Positions 26,178 through 36,261 of a DNA stretch of 64,000 bases are shown in pieces. How positions within the stretch are numbered: the first letter of the stretch is position 1; the number at the start of each line of letters is the position of its first letter. The DNA is from Sphingobium sp. Z007 (GTDB lineage: Bacteria > Pseudomonadota > Alphaproteobacteria > Sphingomonadales > Sphingomonadaceae). The translations under genes and the position numbers were made by a program. The notes beneath the pieces are model-generated. The model did not search any database. It had not been told where the DNA came from and worked only from the letters and a program-made list of their open reading frames with translations. The stretch is taken from assembly GCF_900013425.1 (NCBI RefSeq), contig NZ_FBXK01000005.1, forward strand, positions 2,666,001 to 2,730,000. The letters run 5' to 3'.

Positions 26178-28340
26178 TCAGAAGATGCCGAGGAATTTCT
26201 TGTCCTGCTTCTTTTGCTCGCCCTTGCTGCCTTCGCCCTTTTCGTCCTTCGCCGTGGTGCCGCGGCCGACATCGTCGCGCGGATCGCCGCGCTTGGTGCG
26301 CTGGCCCTGCGCGCTGGCGCCGGCCAGGATCGGGCCGCAGGCCGCGCCCTTCGCATCGCCAGAATCGACGAAGGCCAATAGCGACGCGATCGGAGTGCCG
26401 ACGACACCCAGCGCCAGCGCTGCGCCACCACGCGTCAGCAATTCGGGGCTGACGACGGAAATGCCCGGCCTTGCGAAATAGCCGTTGATGCCGATGGGCG
26501 ACTGGCCGGACAGCAGGCTGATCTTCTTACCGTCCGCGCGGAAGGCGAGGTCGAGGCTCTCATTCTTGAACGAAAAGCCTCCGCGACCGATCATCACATT
26601 TTTCTTCGTGTCGATCAGGATCGGATCGGCCGCCGCCACGCCGTTGCGGACGGTGAAGGCGATGAGGCCGCAGTTGATTTCCACCGGCTGTTTCAATTTG
26701 CCGGAAAACATCTTGGTGACGAAGGTGCCGACATCCAGTTCGGACAGTTGCACGTTGCGCGCCCACATCGTCCCGGCCGGCAGGATGACCGCGATGCGTC
26801 CGTTGGCGGTCGCGAGCGAATCATGGAGCGTATCGCCCAGCCCGGTCATCTGCACGCGGCCCTTGATCGTGCCGGTGGTGCCCGATTGTTCGACGCCCCA
26901 GCGCGCCAGCAGCCTACCCATGGGCGTAGGCGCCAGGCGGATGTCGTAGCTGGTCTTCACCAGCGCGCCGCGGGCGTTGATTTCTATATCCGATGCGACA
27001 TGGCCGCCCGACATGTCGAAGGTCAGCGGCGAGAGGGTTAGGAGGCTGCGGTCGAGCTTCAAGGTCAGATCTATGGCGGAGATGGGCACATGCTGCGCCC
27101 GGACGCGCTTGACGCTGTAGGTGACGTTCGCGTCGAAATTGCGGATCGCCTCGACCCGCAATGGCGTGTCGGGCAGCAGGCGCGGCGTGCCCTCCACGGT
27201 TTCAATCGCGCCGGCCGCGCCCTGCCTTTCGATCTTTTCGGGATCATAGCCGAAGAAGGGGGCGGCATCGACGATGTCGAGCATCTGGGTCGCCAAGTCC
27301 GCCTTGAGCAGCAGGCGATTGTTGGGCAGCGAGGCGGTGAAACTGCCCGCCAGATCACTGGCGCCGAAGCGGCCCTTCAATTTCGTGAAGCGCCATTCTT
27401 CGCCCACCTTCGTCAGGGCTGACGTAAAGCGGTAGGCCCGCGTGTCGGGGATCGCTGCGCCGAGGAAATCGAACAACAGGCTGAGATTGGGACCGCGCGT
27501 GACAAGGCGCAGGTCGCTACCCTCCAGTTCGGTCGCGCCGCGCAGCGTGCCGGCGACGTCGACGATCGTCGCGCCGGCCTGCGCGCGCATTTGCAGGCTG
27601 TTCTTGCCGCGCGATACCGTGGCGTTGGGGGAAAGCAGGCTGCCCTTGAGCGTGAAGGACTTGTCCCGCATGCTGCCAGTGCCCGACAGGCGCACGTCGC
27701 TGGTGAAGCGGGTATCGAGCGCCCGGACCGTTTCAAAGCCGATGTCGGCGTTCAACTGCATCCGCGGATCGCGGTAGCGCAGGGTGGTCCCCGCCAGCTT
27801 GGCCTGCGTGATCAGCGGGAATACCATGGGCTTGCCCTGTGCATTGGGATCGCCCAGCGTCCAAGTGTTATGCTTGTGATCGCGCGACCATTCCAGGTCG
27901 ACCGCGCCGTTGCGCAGTTCCAGCCAGAGCAGGCGGACCTTGTCGCCGAAGAGCAGGCTGAGCGGCGAAATCCGCGCGTCGATCAGGTCGGCGCGGAACA
28001 GATGCGGCTGGCTGGCCCAGGGCAGGTTGCCGATACGCGCCTTTTCGGCCAGGAATTTGATGCTGATCGGGGCGAAATAGAGCTGGAAGTCGCCCTCCAC
28101 CCGGACTTCGCGCTGGAGGCGTTTGCCCAGGATCTGCTCGAAAGGGGTTTTGAGGAAGCGGCCCTTGGTGATGAACAGAATCAGCCAGATCGCGAACAGC
28201 ACGCCGATGATGGAAAGGAGGATGCGGACGGGCAGCGGCAATCTGCGCCATCGTTCGCGCAACGCGGTCGCATGCGCGCGATAGCCTGCGGGCGGCGCGA
28301 CGGCCGGACGTTCCGAAATCTGCACATCGCTATCGACCAT
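26178..28340 (-). CDS. AsmA family protein
   Basis: 720 residues from ATG 28340 (GAGG five bases before it); an open extension to 28385 has no ribosome site. A proline-rich cytoplasmic head of about 35 residues, one membrane helix (RILLSIIGVLFAIWLILFI) and a long periplasmic beta-rich body characterise AsmA/YhdP-type proteins, which are thought to shuttle phospholipid to the outer membrane. The C-terminal AsmA_2-like part contains SGHVASDIEINARGAL-type repeats and NGYFARPGISVVSPELL. The tail is charged (KGEGSKGEQKKQDKK). Confidence 0.88.
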   Translation of the reverse strand: MVDSDVQISERPAVAPPAGYRAHATALRERWRRLPLPVRILLSIIGVLFAIWLILFITKGRFLKTPFEQILGKRLQREVRVEGDFQLYFAPISIKFLAEKARIGNLPWASQPHLFRADLIDARISPLSLLFGDKVRLLWLELRNGAVDLEWSRDHKHNTWTLGDPNAQGKPMVFPLITQAKLAGTTLRYRDPRMQLNADIGFETVRALDTRFTSDVRLSGTGSMRDKSFTLKGSLLSPNATVSRGKNSLQMRAQAGATIVDVAGTLRGATELEGSDLRLVTRGPNLSLLFDFLGAAIPDTRAYRFTSALTKVGEEWRFTKLKGRFGASDLAGSFTASLPNNRLLLKADLATQMLDIVDAAPFFGYDPEKIERQGAAGAIETVEGTPRLLPDTPLRVEAIRNFDANVTYSVKRVRAQHVPISAIDLTLKLDRSLLTLSPLTFDMSGGHVASDIEINARGALVKTSYDIRLAPTPMGRLLARWGVEQSGTTGTIKGRVQMTGLGDTLHDSLATANGRIAVILPAGTMWARNVQLSELDVGTFVTKMFSGKLKQPVEINCGLIAFTVRNGVAAADPILIDTKKNVMIGRGGFSFKNESLDLAFRADGKKISLLSGQSPIGINGYFARPGISVVSPELLTRGGAALALGVVGTPIASLLAFVDSGDAKGAACGPILAGASAQGQRTKRGDPRDDVGRGTTAKDEKGEGSKGEQKKQDKKFLGIF

Positions 28341-28513
28341 GGCGGCCTCAACGCCCCGGCGGGGCAAATGGCTCCAGACCGTCATTGCGCGAATCGCTTG
28401 CCTTTGCGGGCATGTCCGCCTATGCGCGCCGTTCGCGATATTCAGTGAGACCGCCCGGCTAACTAGGGCTGCCGGGGCTGTCTGTAATCGTCGCGCTGAA
28501 AAAGGAGACGAAA

Positions 28514-28717
28514 ATGCCCAAGATGAAGACCAAGAGCGGTGTGAAGAAGCGCTTCAAGTTCACCGCCACCGGCAAAGTGAAGCATGGCGTCGCTGGCAAG
28601 CGTCACCGGCTTATCAGCCATAATGCGAAATATATTCGTCAGAACCGCGGTACGTCCGTCCTGTCGGAATCGGATGTTGCCCATGTGCGCCTGTGGGCGC
28701 CCTACGGCCTGAAGTAA
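28514..28717 (+). CDS. rpmI: 50S ribosomal protein L35
   Basis: 67 residues, basic, with the standard start [22 protein letters not shown] and end [16 protein letters not shown] strong ribosome site (AAGGAG) lies seven bases before the ATG. It is followed 13 bases later by rplT. infC is not adjacent here, unlike in enterobacteria. Confidence 0.97.
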   Translation: MPKMKTKSGVKKRFKFTATGKVKHGVAGKRHRLISHNAKYIRQNRGTSVLSESDVAHVRLWAPYGLK

Positions 28718-28730
28718 GGAGTAGAGGCAC

Positions 28731-29093
28731 ATGGCACGCGTAAAACGTGGTGTAACCACCAAGGCGAAGCATAAGCGGTTATTGGTTCAGGCGAAGGGCT
28801 ATTATGGCCGTCGCAAGAACACGATCCGCGTCGCTCGCCAGGCCGTCGAAAAGGCCGGCCAATACGCCTATCGCGACCGTAAGGTTAAGAAGCGTTCCTT
28901 CCGTGGTCTGTGGATCCAGCGCATCAACGCGGGTGTTCGCGCTGAAGGCCTGACCTATTCGCAGTTCATGCACGGTTTGAAGCTGGCAGGCGTCGAACTG
29001 GACCGCAAGGTCCTGGCCGACATTGCGATGCACGAAGGCGAGGCGTTTAGCGCCATCATCGCCCAGGCGAAGGCTGCGCTGCCCGCGGCCTGA
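28731..29093 (+). CDS. rplT: 50S ribosomal protein L20
   Basis: 120 residues, with the usual [35 protein letters not shown] start. It is an early 23S rRNA assembly protein and, in other bacteria, an autoregulator of its operon. It is paired with rpmI and ends at a strong terminator. No obvious L20-binding mimic was identified upstream of rpmI. Confidence 0.97.
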   Translation: MARVKRGVTTKAKHKRLLVQAKGYYGRRKNTIRVARQAVEKAGQYAYRDRKVKKRSFRGLWIQRINAGVRAEGLTYSQFMHGLKLAGVELDRKVLADIAMHEGEAFSAIIAQAKAALPAA

Positions 29094-29116
29094 ACCAGTC
29101 GGTCGCAAGATCGTCA

Positions 29117-29163
29117 AAAGGGCGCCGGGGGCAGATGCTTCCGGCGCCCTTTTTGTTTGTTTG
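29117..29163 (+). terminator. Strong Rho-independent terminator of rpmI-rplT
   Basis: A perfect 12-bp stem, AAAGGGCGCCGG (29117-29128) with its complement at 29141-29152, and a T-rich tail TTGTTTGTTTGTT. Confidence 0.92.
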
Positions 29164-29182
29164 TTGCGGATTTCATCACCCC

Positions 29183-29285
29183 CCGTTCGTTTCGAGCGAA
29201 GTCGAGAAACGAGGCAGAGCGGACTTCGGCGACATCAAGCCCCGCACGGCTTCATGCGGTTCTCGACTTCGCTCGAAGCGAACGG
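29183..29285. repeat. Dispersed hairpin repeat, copy 2
   Basis: The left arm CCGTTCGTTTCGAGCGAA (from 29183) pairs with the right arm ending TTCGCTCGAAGCGAACGG at 29285, with GTCGAGAA extending the stem. The same family with one base changed occurs at 33585-33659. Confidence 0.85.
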
Positions 29286-29313
29286 AGGGAGTCTCATCCA
29301 AAGGATCAATCCC

Positions 29314-29931
29314 ATGTCGCTGCATCTGTGGTGGTTGTACGTTACGGCGGTTTTCCTGATCTCGGCCACGCCGGGGCCCAATATGCTGCATGTGATGACG
29401 CAGAGCATCGCCCATGGCCCGCGCAAGGCGACAGCGACGATGGCGGGCCTTATGAGCGCGGTGCTGCTGTGCCTGATTGCGTCGGCGCTTGGGCTCGGCG
29501 CATTGCTGAAAGCCTCACCGCGACTGTTCGATGTGCTGCGTTATGCCGGTGTCGCCTATCTGCTGTGGCTGGGGATCAAGGCGTGGCGCGCGCCGGTGGG
29601 CGGCAGCGCGGCCGGCGCGACCAGCACGCGGTCGGCAAAGGCGCTCTATGGCGCCGGGCTGCTGACGGGCCTGGCCAATCCCAAGCTGATCATCTTTGCC
29701 GCCGCGCTCTTTCCCCAGTTCATCGACCTCAACCGCCCCTTCTGGCTGCAATTGTCGATCCTGATCGCAAGTTTCGTGGTGATCGAAAGCTTCTGGTATG
29801 GCGTCTATGCGCTGGGCGGCCTGCGCCTGGCGCGCTGGCTGGCGCCGGCTAATCGGCAAACCCTGTTCAACCGTGGCACCGGCCTCATGTTCATCGGCTT
29901 TGGGGGGGCGCTGCTGGGGGCGCGGGCGTAG
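29314..29931 (+). CDS. LysE/RhtB family amino-acid exporter
   Basis: 205 residues from ATG 29314 (AAGGA upstream). Six hydrophobic segments and the family start WWLYVTAVFLISATPGPNMLHVMTQS are seen; TPGPNM is the LysE/RhtB signature. GLANPKLIIFAAALFPQFID is also typical. It is expected to export small neutral amino acids or related metabolites such as homoserine lactones; the substrate is unknown. It lies between rplT and pheS. Confidence 0.9.
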   Translation: MSLHLWWLYVTAVFLISATPGPNMLHVMTQSIAHGPRKATATMAGLMSAVLLCLIASALGLGALLKASPRLFDVLRYAGVAYLLWLGIKAWRAPVGGSAAGATSTRSAKALYGAGLLTGLANPKLIIFAAALFPQFIDLNRPFWLQLSILIASFVVIESFWYGVYALGGLRLARWLAPANRQTLFNRGTGLMFIGFGGALLGARA

Positions 29932-30018
29932 CGCTTTCCTGGCCTGGCCCTTTCCTTGAGCGCCCAGCGTCGCTAAGGCCGCGGGCATGTTTCCGCCATC
30001 ACAGGCTCTGGAAGATTT

Positions 30019-31110
30019 ATGACTGAAATTAGCGCATTGAAAGCCGGCCTGATCGCCGACATCGCCGCCGCCGACACGCTGGACGCTGTCGAGGCGCTGC
30101 GCGTCGGCGCTTTGGGGAAGAGCGGGGTTGTGACCGGCCTGCTCAAGACGCTGGGGCCGATGTCGCCGGAAGAGCGGATGGCGAAAGGGCCGCCGATCCA
30201 GGATTTGCGCGAGAGCGTGACCGCGGCGCTGGCGGAGAAGAAGGCGGCGCTGGAGGCGGCGGCGCTGGACGCGCGGCTCGCGTCCGAACGCATCGACATG
30301 ACCCTGCCCGTTGATCTTGGGCCGCAGGGGTCGGTGCATCCGGTCAGTCAGGTGATGGACGAGCTGGCTGAAATCTTCGCGGACTTAGGGTTTTCGGTCG
30401 CTACCGGGCCGGAGATCGAGGACGACTGGCATAATTTCACCGCGCTCAATATCCCCGAGACGCACCCGGCGCGGGCGATGCACGACACCTTCTACTTCCC
30501 GGACGAGGAAGGGCAGAAGCGGATGCTGCTGCGCACCCACACGTCGCCGGTGCAGATCCGCACGATGATGACCACGTCTCCGCCGATCCGCATCATTGCG
30601 CCGGGCCGCGTCTATCGCAGCGACAGCGATGCGACCCACACACCGATGTTCCACCAGATCGAGGGGTTGGTGATCGACAAGGGGATCACGCTGGGCCACC
30701 TGAAATGGACGCTGGAGACGTTCCTGAAAGCGTTTTTCGAGCGCGAGGATATCGTCCTGCGCCTGCGCCCCAGTTACTTCCCCTTCACCGAACCGTCGGT
30801 CGAGGTCGATGTCGGCTATACGCTGGTGAGCGGCCAGCGCGTGATCGGCGGCGACGGCGAAGGGCCAAGCGGCGGCTGGCTGGAAGTATTGGGCAGCGGG
30901 ATGGTCAATCGCAAGGTGATCGAGGCGTGTGGGCTGGACCCGGACGAGTGGCAGGGCTTTGCCTTTGGCACCGGGGTCGATCGGCTCGCCATGCTGAAAT
31001 ATGGGATGAACGACTTGCGCGCCTTCTTCGACGGCGACCTGCGCTGGCTTAGACATTATGGTTTCACGGCCTTCGATGTGCCGACGTTGAGCGGAGGCGT
31101 AGGCGCATGA
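30019..31110 (+). CDS. pheS: Phenylalanyl-tRNA synthetase alpha subunit
   Basis: Catalytic subunit of the (alpha-beta)2 enzyme. It has 363 residues: an N-terminal coiled coil, then class-II motifs [61 protein letters not shown] and the C-terminal [18 protein letters not shown]. Its stop overlaps pheT's start (ATGA). No phenylalanine-rich leader peptide was seen upstream. Confidence 0.97.
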   Translation: MTEISALKAGLIADIAAADTLDAVEALRVGALGKSGVVTGLLKTLGPMSPEERMAKGPPIQDLRESVTAALAEKKAALEAAALDARLASERIDMTLPVDLGPQGSVHPVSQVMDELAEIFADLGFSVATGPEIEDDWHNFTALNIPETHPARAMHDTFYFPDEEGQKRMLLRTHTSPVQIRTMMTTSPPIRIIAPGRVYRSDSDATHTPMFHQIEGLVIDKGITLGHLKWTLETFLKAFFEREDIVLRLRPSYFPFTEPSVEVDVGYTLVSGQRVIGGDGEGPSGGWLEVLGSGMVNRKVIEACGLDPDEWQGFAFGTGVDRLAMLKYGMNDLRAFFDGDLRWLRHYGFTAFDVPTLSGGVGA

Positions 31111-33524
31111 AGTTCACCCTGAGCTGGCTCAAGACGCACCTGAACACCGATGCGGACCTGACGACGATCCTCAAGACGCTGAACGCCATCGGCCTGGAGG
31201 TCGAGGGCGTCGAGAATCCGGCCGAGAAACTGGCCGGGTTCAAGATCGCCAGGGTGCTGAGCGCGGAGCGTCATCCGCAGGCCGACAAATTGCAGATACT
31301 GAGCGTCGATCATGGCGACGGCCATCCGTTGCAGGTCGTGTGCGGCGCGCCCAATGCGCGCGCCGGGCTGGTCGGCGTGTTCGGCGTGGAGGGCGCGGTG
31401 GTGCCCGCCAACGGCATGGTCCTGAAAAAGACCGCTATCCGGGGCGTCGAATCCAACGGCATGATGTGTTCCACGCGCGAGCTGGAACTGGGCGACGATC
31501 ATGACGGCATCATCGAACTGAGCGGCGACGCGCCGGTGGGCCAGGTCTATGCCGACTGGGCGGGCCTGAACGATCCGGTGGTCGACGTCAGCGTCACCCC
31601 CAACCGGCAGGATTGCATGGGCGTGCGCGGGATCGCGCGCGATCTGGCGGCGGCGGGCCTGGGCACGCTCAACGCCATCATCGTGCCGGAGATTGCCGGC
31701 GTGGGTCCGGGGCCGGATGTGCGGACGGACGATGTGGACGGCTGCCCCGCCTTTTTCGCGCGGACCGTGCGCGGCGTGACCAACGGCACATCGCCCGAAT
31801 GGATGGCCAAGCGGCTGAAAGCCATCGGCCAGAAGCCGATCAGCGCGCTGGTCGATATCACCAATTATATCATGTTCGACCTTGGCCGGCCGCTACACGT
31901 CTATGACATGGCGAGCCTGAAGGGTGGGCTGGTCGCGCGCAAAGGCAAGGCGGGCGAGCAGCCGCTGGCGCTCAACGGCAAGACCTATAGCGTGGACGAG
32001 ACGATGACCGTCATCGCCGACGACGAAGCCGTGCACGATATCGGCGGGATCATGGGCGGCGAACATTCGGGCGCGCAGGATGGTACGACCGACGTATTGA
32101 TCGAATGCGCTTACTTCACGCCAGAGCGGATCGCGATGACGGGGCAGAAGCTGACCCTGACGTCGGACGCACGGGCCCGGTTCGAGCGTGGGGTCGATCC
32201 GGCGTTTCTGGACGACGGCCTGTCGATCGCGACCAGCCTGGTCGTCAGCCTGTGCGGTGGTACGCCCAGCCAGGCGACCCGTGCCGGCACCCCGCCCGCG
32301 ACGCCGCGGACAGTGGCCTATGCGCCCGACCAGTGCCTGGCGCTGGCCGGCGTGCATGTGCCCGCCGACGAACAAATGCGCATCCTGGAGAGCCTGGGCT
32401 TTGGCGTCAGCGGCGAGGCGAGCCGCGTCGAATATGAAGACGGCATGCCGGTGACGGTGCCGGGCAGTTGGACGATCATCGTGCCGACATGGCGCCGCGA
32501 CGTCGATGGCTGGCCCGACATTGTCGAAGAAGTTGTGCGCATCGTCGGCCTGGACCAAGTGCCGTCCACCCCGTTGCCGCGCGTGCCGGGCGTCGCCCGC
32601 CCGACTGCTACCCCCGAACAGATGGTCGAGCGCCGGGTGCGCCGCACCGCCGCGGCGCGCGGGATGGCCGAAGCGATCAACTGGTCGTTCATTGCCGAAA
32701 AGGAAGCCGCCGCCGTGGGCGGGGGCGACTGGACGCTGGCGAACCCGATTTCCGAAGAGCTGAAGGTCATGCGGCCATCGCTGCTGCCCGGCCTGTTGTC
32801 GGCGACGAAGCGCAATGTCGATCGCAGCGCGACCTCGGTCCGCCTGTTCGAATTGGGCCGCCGCTATTTCAAGCAGGGTGAGCGGGCGACCGTCGGCTTC
32901 GTGCTGGCGGGCGAGAAGGTAGCGCGGGGCTGGCAGACGGGCAAGGCGCAGGGCTTCGACGCATTCGACGCCAAAGCCGAGGTGATCGCGCTGCTGGCGG
33001 CGGCCGGCGCGCCGGTCGGCAATCTCCAGAATTTCGGGGAGGCGTCGACCGCCTATCATCCGGGTCAGTCCGGCACGCTGCGGCTGGGGCCGAAGGCGGT
33101 GCTGGCCGAATATGGTGTGCTGCACCCGTCGCTGGCGAAGCAATTCGGGCTGTCGGGCACGGTGGTCGCGGGCGAAATTTTCCTCGACGCGATTCCGGGC
33201 AAGCGCAAGAGCGGCTTCATGCGCGCGCCCTATGCGCCGCCCGCCTTGCAGGCGGTGAAGCGCGACTTTGCGTTCGTCGTGCCGGAACAACTGCAGGCCG
33301 ACGCGCTGGTGCGTGCCGTAAAGGGCGCGGACAAGAAGAGCATCGTCGACGTACGCCTGTTCGATGTTTTTGTCGGGCCGGGCGTGGAGGAAGGCTTCAA
33401 GTCACTGGCGATCGAGGTGACGTTGCAGCCGGGCGAGAAGAGCTTTTCCCAGGACGATCTGGAAGCGATCAGCGCCGCGGTGGTTAAGGCCGTACAGAAG
33501 CTGGGCGGTAGCTTGCGGGGTTGA
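31107..33524 (+). CDS. pheT: Phenylalanyl-tRNA synthetase beta subunit
   Basis: 805 residues, normal length. An N-terminal tRNA-binding domain (about 40-150, [30 protein letters not shown]), B3/B4 editing domains ([38 protein letters not shown]), B5 domains and a C-terminal ferredoxin-fold anticodon domain ([12 protein letters not shown]...[17 protein letters not shown]) are all present. Translation is coupled to pheS. A dispersed hairpin repeat follows the stop. Confidence 0.97.
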   Translation: MKFTLSWLKTHLNTDADLTTILKTLNAIGLEVEGVENPAEKLAGFKIARVLSAERHPQADKLQILSVDHGDGHPLQVVCGAPNARAGLVGVFGVEGAVVPANGMVLKKTAIRGVESNGMMCSTRELELGDDHDGIIELSGDAPVGQVYADWAGLNDPVVDVSVTPNRQDCMGVRGIARDLAAAGLGTLNAIIVPEIAGVGPGPDVRTDDVDGCPAFFARTVRGVTNGTSPEWMAKRLKAIGQKPISALVDITNYIMFDLGRPLHVYDMASLKGGLVARKGKAGEQPLALNGKTYSVDETMTVIADDEAVHDIGGIMGGEHSGAQDGTTDVLIECAYFTPERIAMTGQKLTLTSDARARFERGVDPAFLDDGLSIATSLVVSLCGGTPSQATRAGTPPATPRTVAYAPDQCLALAGVHVPADEQMRILESLGFGVSGEASRVEYEDGMPVTVPGSWTIIVPTWRRDVDGWPDIVEEVVRIVGLDQVPSTPLPRVPGVARPTATPEQMVERRVRRTAAARGMAEAINWSFIAEKEAAAVGGGDWTLANPISEELKVMRPSLLPGLLSATKRNVDRSATSVRLFELGRRYFKQGERATVGFVLAGEKVARGWQTGKAQGFDAFDAKAEVIALLAAAGAPVGNLQNFGEASTAYHPGQSGTLRLGPKAVLAEYGVLHPSLAKQFGLSGTVVAGEIFLDAIPGKRKSGFMRAPYAPPALQAVKRDFAFVVPEQLQADALVRAVKGADKKSIVDVRLFDVFVGPGVEEGFKSLAIEVTLQPGEKSFSQDDLEAISAAVVKAVQKLGGSLRG

Positions 33525-33584
33525 TGATCGGCTTTGGGATGAAGGGCCGCGTCGCTCACACGCCGCGCCCCTTTTACCCATCAT

Positions 33585-33659
33585 CCGTTCGTTTCGAGCG
33601 CAGTCGAGAAACGGCTGGCGCAGCGCTTCACGCTTCTCGACTGCGCTCGAAGCGGACGG
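33585..33659. repeat. Dispersed hairpin repeat, copy 3
   Basis: The left arm 33585-33610 begins CCGTTCGTTTCGAGCGCAG; the right arm 33634-33659 is its near-perfect complement, ending AAGCGGACGG. It sits between the convergent pheT and the last Psp-locus gene. Together with copy 2 it brackets the LysE-pheS-pheT block. Confidence 0.85.
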
Positions 33660-33676
33660 CGTTGGATTCAAATGGC

Positions 33677-33910
33677 CTAAAGATCGACGCCCGCCGCGAT
33701 CGCTTCCAGCTTGCGGATGCGTTCCTTGAGGTCGGCGACCTCGATCCGGGCCGACGCGCTTGGCGGCGCAGCTTCCTCGAAGCGGCGGCCCAGTTCGGCG
33801 CGCTTTAGCTCCAGCCAGCCGGCCCAGCCGCGCAGGGCCGCGACCGCGATAATGACAAGGCCGACCAGGCTGGTCATCGCCAGCGTGAGGTAGAGATAGG
33901 GGTCTTGCAT
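33677..33910 (-). CDS. Small membrane protein with coiled-coil tail, Psp-locus paralogue 4
   Basis: 77 residues with GGAGG six bases before the ATG. One N-terminal membrane helix (LYLTLAMTSLVGLVIIAVAAL) is followed by a charged segment and a helix ARIEVADLKERIRKLEAIAAG resembling the coiled coil in its neighbours and in PspB. It lacks their C-terminal LR-rich end. It is the last gene of the pspA-led strand run. It probably arose from a PspB-like ancestor; the function is unknown. Confidence 0.7.
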   Translation of the reverse strand: MQDPYLYLTLAMTSLVGLVIIAVAALRGWAGWLELKRAELGRRFEEAAPPSASARIEVADLKERIRKLEAIAAGVDL

Positions 33911-33936
33911 ATAAGCCTCCCTGTCCGGCGCGATGC

Positions 33937-34188
33937 TCAGTCGCGATCCCGGAGTTTTTCGAATTCCCGCTCCAGCGCGGTGGAGCCGTCCGTGGCGAGC
34001 CGTTCCAGCACGGCGACGCGATCCTTGAGCGCCTTCACTTCGGCGCGGAGCCGTTCGGCTTCGGGATCGAGGCCGCGCTGGATGAAGTCTTCGCCTTTGT
34101 CGCGACGCACGACGCCATATTTGGCACGCAGGACGCTGGCGATGGCGGTGATGGCGATGATGGCAACCACCATTTCAAACGGATTCAT
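33937..34188 (-). CDS. Small membrane protein with coiled-coil tail, Psp-locus paralogue 3
   Basis: 83 residues from the ATG at 34188, which has GGGAG eight bases upstream; an in-frame GTG at 34197 lies too close to that site. Layout: a membrane helix (FEMVVAIIAITAIASVL), a basic link, then LRAEVKALKDRVAVLERLATDG and EREFEKLRD. The core KDRVAVLERLATDGS is nearly the same as in the neighbouring gene (KDRLAVVERIVTDGS), showing tandem paralogy. Confidence 0.75.
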   Translation of the reverse strand: MNPFEMVVAIIAITAIASVLRAKYGVVRRDKGEDFIQRGLDPEAERLRAEVKALKDRVAVLERLATDGSTALEREFEKLRDRD

Positions 34189-34226
34189 TTCGATCACTCC
34201 CTGATGGCGCGCTGGCGGCCAGGTGA

Positions 34227-34538
34227 TTAGTTGGCGGGGCTGCGCAGCCGTTCGATTTCCTGGGTCAACTGGTGGCTGCCGTCGGTGACGATCCGCTCCA
34301 CAACGGCAAGCCGGTCCTTCATCGATCCGATCTCGGCGCGAAGCTGGGCATTTTCCTGGCTCAGCAGCTTGATGCGCTCGACCATCTCCTCATTCTTCTG
34401 CGGATAGATCGCCTTGCCCAAGCTGCTTTCCAGCGGATAGCCGTGCTTGATGCGCAACCAGGTGGTGAAGATCCAGCCACCGACCGCCAGCGATCCCACG
34501 ATGACCGCCACGGGGGCGAAGGCTTCAAATGGAAACAT
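34227..34538 (-). CDS. Small membrane protein with coiled-coil tail, Psp-locus paralogue 2
   Basis: 103 residues. A membrane helix (about 8-28), then IFTTWLRIKHGYPLE, a helix with ERIKLLSQENAQLRAEIGSMKDRLAVVERIVTDG and the end LTQEIERLRSP. TTWLR-HGYP is shared with the next upstream gene (TTWVRARHGYP), and the coiled coil matches the PspB type. The cytoplasmic coiled coil would allow binding to PspA or PspC; that is inference. Confidence 0.77.
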   Translation of the reverse strand: MFPFEAFAPVAVIVGSLAVGGWIFTTWLRIKHGYPLESSLGKAIYPQKNEEMVERIKLLSQENAQLRAEIGSMKDRLAVVERIVTDGSHQLTQEIERLRSPAN

Positions 34539-34565
34539 GATGATACTCCCCTTGGTCGGCCAATA

Positions 34566-34856
34566 TCAGCGCAGCGCGTCGATTTCGCGCGCAGTGCGGG
34601 TGGAAGGATCGGTGGCGATCCTTTCCAGCACGGCGATGCGGTCTTCGAGACGGCTGATGCGGCCCGTCAGCTTTTCGTTTTCACTCGACAGCAGGTCAAT
34701 TTTTCGACCGGCGTCGGCGTCCGTTCGATGAACGGTGCCGCTCCATTCATTTTCCACCGGATAGCCGTGCCGGGCACGGACCCAGGTGGTGAACATCCAG
34801 CCCAGCGTCGACATGGCGATGATGGCGAGGACGAAATAGGGTCCACTAAAGCTCAT
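34566..34856 (-). CDS. Small membrane protein with coiled-coil tail, Psp-locus paralogue 1
   Basis: 96 residues from ATG 34856, preceded by GGGGAG at seven bases; the in-frame ATG at 34862 is too near that site. A membrane helix (YFVLAIIAMSTLGWMF), TTWVRARHGYPVENEWSG, then SENEKLTGRISRLEDRIAVLERIATD and the end AREIDALR. It is clearly paralogous to the gene downstream of it. It follows pspC on the same strand after a 37-base gap. Confidence 0.77.
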   Translation of the reverse strand: MSFSGPYFVLAIIAMSTLGWMFTTWVRARHGYPVENEWSGTVHRTDADAGRKIDLLSSENEKLTGRISRLEDRIAVLERIATDPSTRTAREIDALR

Positions 34857-34893
34857 GAACATTCTCCCCTGTTATGATGTCCCCACGCGGCGC

Positions 34894-35274
34894 TCAGCGC
34901 AGGCGGTCGATCTCGTCGGCGAGGCGGGTGTTGCGGCTGGTATAATAGATTTCGATGTCGGCCAGGCGGCGATCGATATCGCGGAACTTGGAGCGGACAT
35001 CGCGGGTGGAGCGGGTCGGGTTGGTCCGCACGCCCTGCCAGAATTTTTCGTCGTCGCGGTCCGAATAGAGGCCCACAGGCTTGTTGTCGGCGAAATAGAC
35101 GGCGCAGGCATAGGCGATCAGCGTCCAGGGGAAGGCCCCCATCAGCGTGACCAGCACCGCGCCGACCCGAACCCAGGTGACGTCGATCCCGCTATAGTCG
35201 GCGATGCCGGCGCACACGCCCGACCATTTGCCATTTTTCTTGTCGAGGTAGAATTTGGTACGGCGGGCGGTCAT
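34894..35274 (-). CDS. pspC: Phage shock protein C (PspC domain) with coiled-coil tail
   Basis: 126 residues from ATG 35274 (GGAGG upstream). The PspC domain occupies residues 1-60: FYLDKKNGKWSGVCAGIADYSGIDVTWVRVGAVLVTLMGAFPWTLIAYACAVYFA, with one membrane span. The C-terminal half, DIDRRLADIEIYYTSRNTRLADEIDRLR, has the same helix and LA-EIDRLR ending as the small proteins downstream. PspC with PspB signals envelope stress by recruiting PspA away from PspF in enterobacteria. It starts one base after the pspB stop. Confidence 0.92.
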   Translation of the reverse strand: MTARRTKFYLDKKNGKWSGVCAGIADYSGIDVTWVRVGAVLVTLMGAFPWTLIAYACAVYFADNKPVGLYSDRDDEKFWQGVRTNPTRSTRDVRSKFRDIDRRLADIEIYYTSRNTRLADEIDRLR

Positions 35275-35275
35275 G

Positions 35276-35542
35276 TCAGTTCCTCCGGTCGAGTTCGTAG
35301 CCGTCGTCGGCCGACGGGCGAGAGGGGCGGAAATCGGGATTGTCGGCGGCGACGATCCGTTCGACCGTCTGGAGCCTTTCCTCCAGACGGCGGGCGAGAA
35401 GGTGGAGGTCATCCAGCAGCTTCTCGTCCTCGTCGGTGATCTTGGGCGCCTGCTTCCATTTGGTGACATAGTGGAAGATCAGCCAGGGCATGCCGATGAA
35501 CAACATGCCGCAGACGATGACGGGCAGGAAAACCTCTTCCAT
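35276..35542 (-). CDS. pspB: Phage shock protein B
   Basis: 88 residues. An N-terminal membrane helix (VFLPVIVCGMLFIGMPWLIFHYVTKW) and a cytoplasmic helix DEKLLDDLHLLARRLEERLQTVERIVAADNPDFRP match PspB closely, including the ERIL-like region before the DNPDFR tail. It is an inner-membrane stress sensor working with PspC. It lies 4 bases after pspA. Confidence 0.93.
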   Translation of the reverse strand: MEEVFLPVIVCGMLFIGMPWLIFHYVTKWKQAPKITDEDEKLLDDLHLLARRLEERLQTVERIVAADNPDFRPSRPSADDGYELDRRN

Positions 35543-35546
35543 CGGA

Positions 35547-36215
35547 TCAGCCTTCCTTACCCATGCTGGCTTTCAGGGCGGCGAGATCGGCATCGACCTT
35601 GTCGGCCGACTTCAATTCCGCAATCTCTTCCTCCAGCGTCTTGGGCTGACCGCCCAGCGTCACGGCGTCGGCGCGGCCTTCGGCCATGTCCACCCGGCGT
35701 TCGAGCATGTCGAAGCGGGCGAAGGCGTCGTTGACCTTTTCGCCAGCATAGGCTTCACGGACGCGCAGACGGTTTTCCGCGCTCTGCATCCGGGTCACCA
35801 GGCTGTTCTGGCGGGCGCGGGCTTCGCGCAGCTTGCCCTGCAGCTTGCCGATATCTTCTTCCGACGCGCGCAGCGCCTCATCCAGCGTCGCAATCTCTTG
35901 GGCGAGATGATCGGCCATGTCGGTCGCCTTCTGGCGCTCGACCAGCGCAGCCTTGGCCAGATCTTCGCGGTCCTTCGACAGAGCGAGCTGCGCCTTTTCG
36001 GTCCAGCTGTCCTGCAGGGCATTGAGCTTGGCGATGTGGCGGCGCATTTCCTTCTGGTCGGCGATGGTGCGGGCCGCGGACGCGCGGACTTCGACCAGCG
36101 TTTCCTCCATTTCGAGGATGATCATGCGGATCATCTTCGCGGGGTCTTCCGCCTTGTCGAGCAGGTCGGTCACATTGGCGGCGATGATGTCGCGGGTGCG
36201 GGAGAAAATACCCAT
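35547..36215 (-). CDS. pspA: Phage shock protein A (PspA/IM30/Vipp1 family)
   Basis: 222 residues, the usual length. An amphipathic N-terminal helix (MGIFSRTRDIIAANVTDLLDKAEDPAKMIRMII) is followed by long coiled coils (EMEETLVEVRASAARTIADQKEMRR...), as in all PspA/IM30 proteins. It inhibits PspF when bound and protects the inner membrane as an ESCRT-III-like oligomer. It is the second gene of the psp strand run, 46 bases after the small exported protein. Confidence 0.96.
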   Translation of the reverse strand: MGIFSRTRDIIAANVTDLLDKAEDPAKMIRMIILEMEETLVEVRASAARTIADQKEMRRHIAKLNALQDSWTEKAQLALSKDREDLAKAALVERQKATDMADHLAQEIATLDEALRASEEDIGKLQGKLREARARQNSLVTRMQSAENRLRVREAYAGEKVNDAFARFDMLERRVDMAEGRADAVTLGGQPKTLEEEIAELKSADKVDADLAALKASMGKEG

Positions 36216-36261
36216 TATAACGTCACTCCTGGTCTTATTGTCTTGGGAAGACTGATGCTGC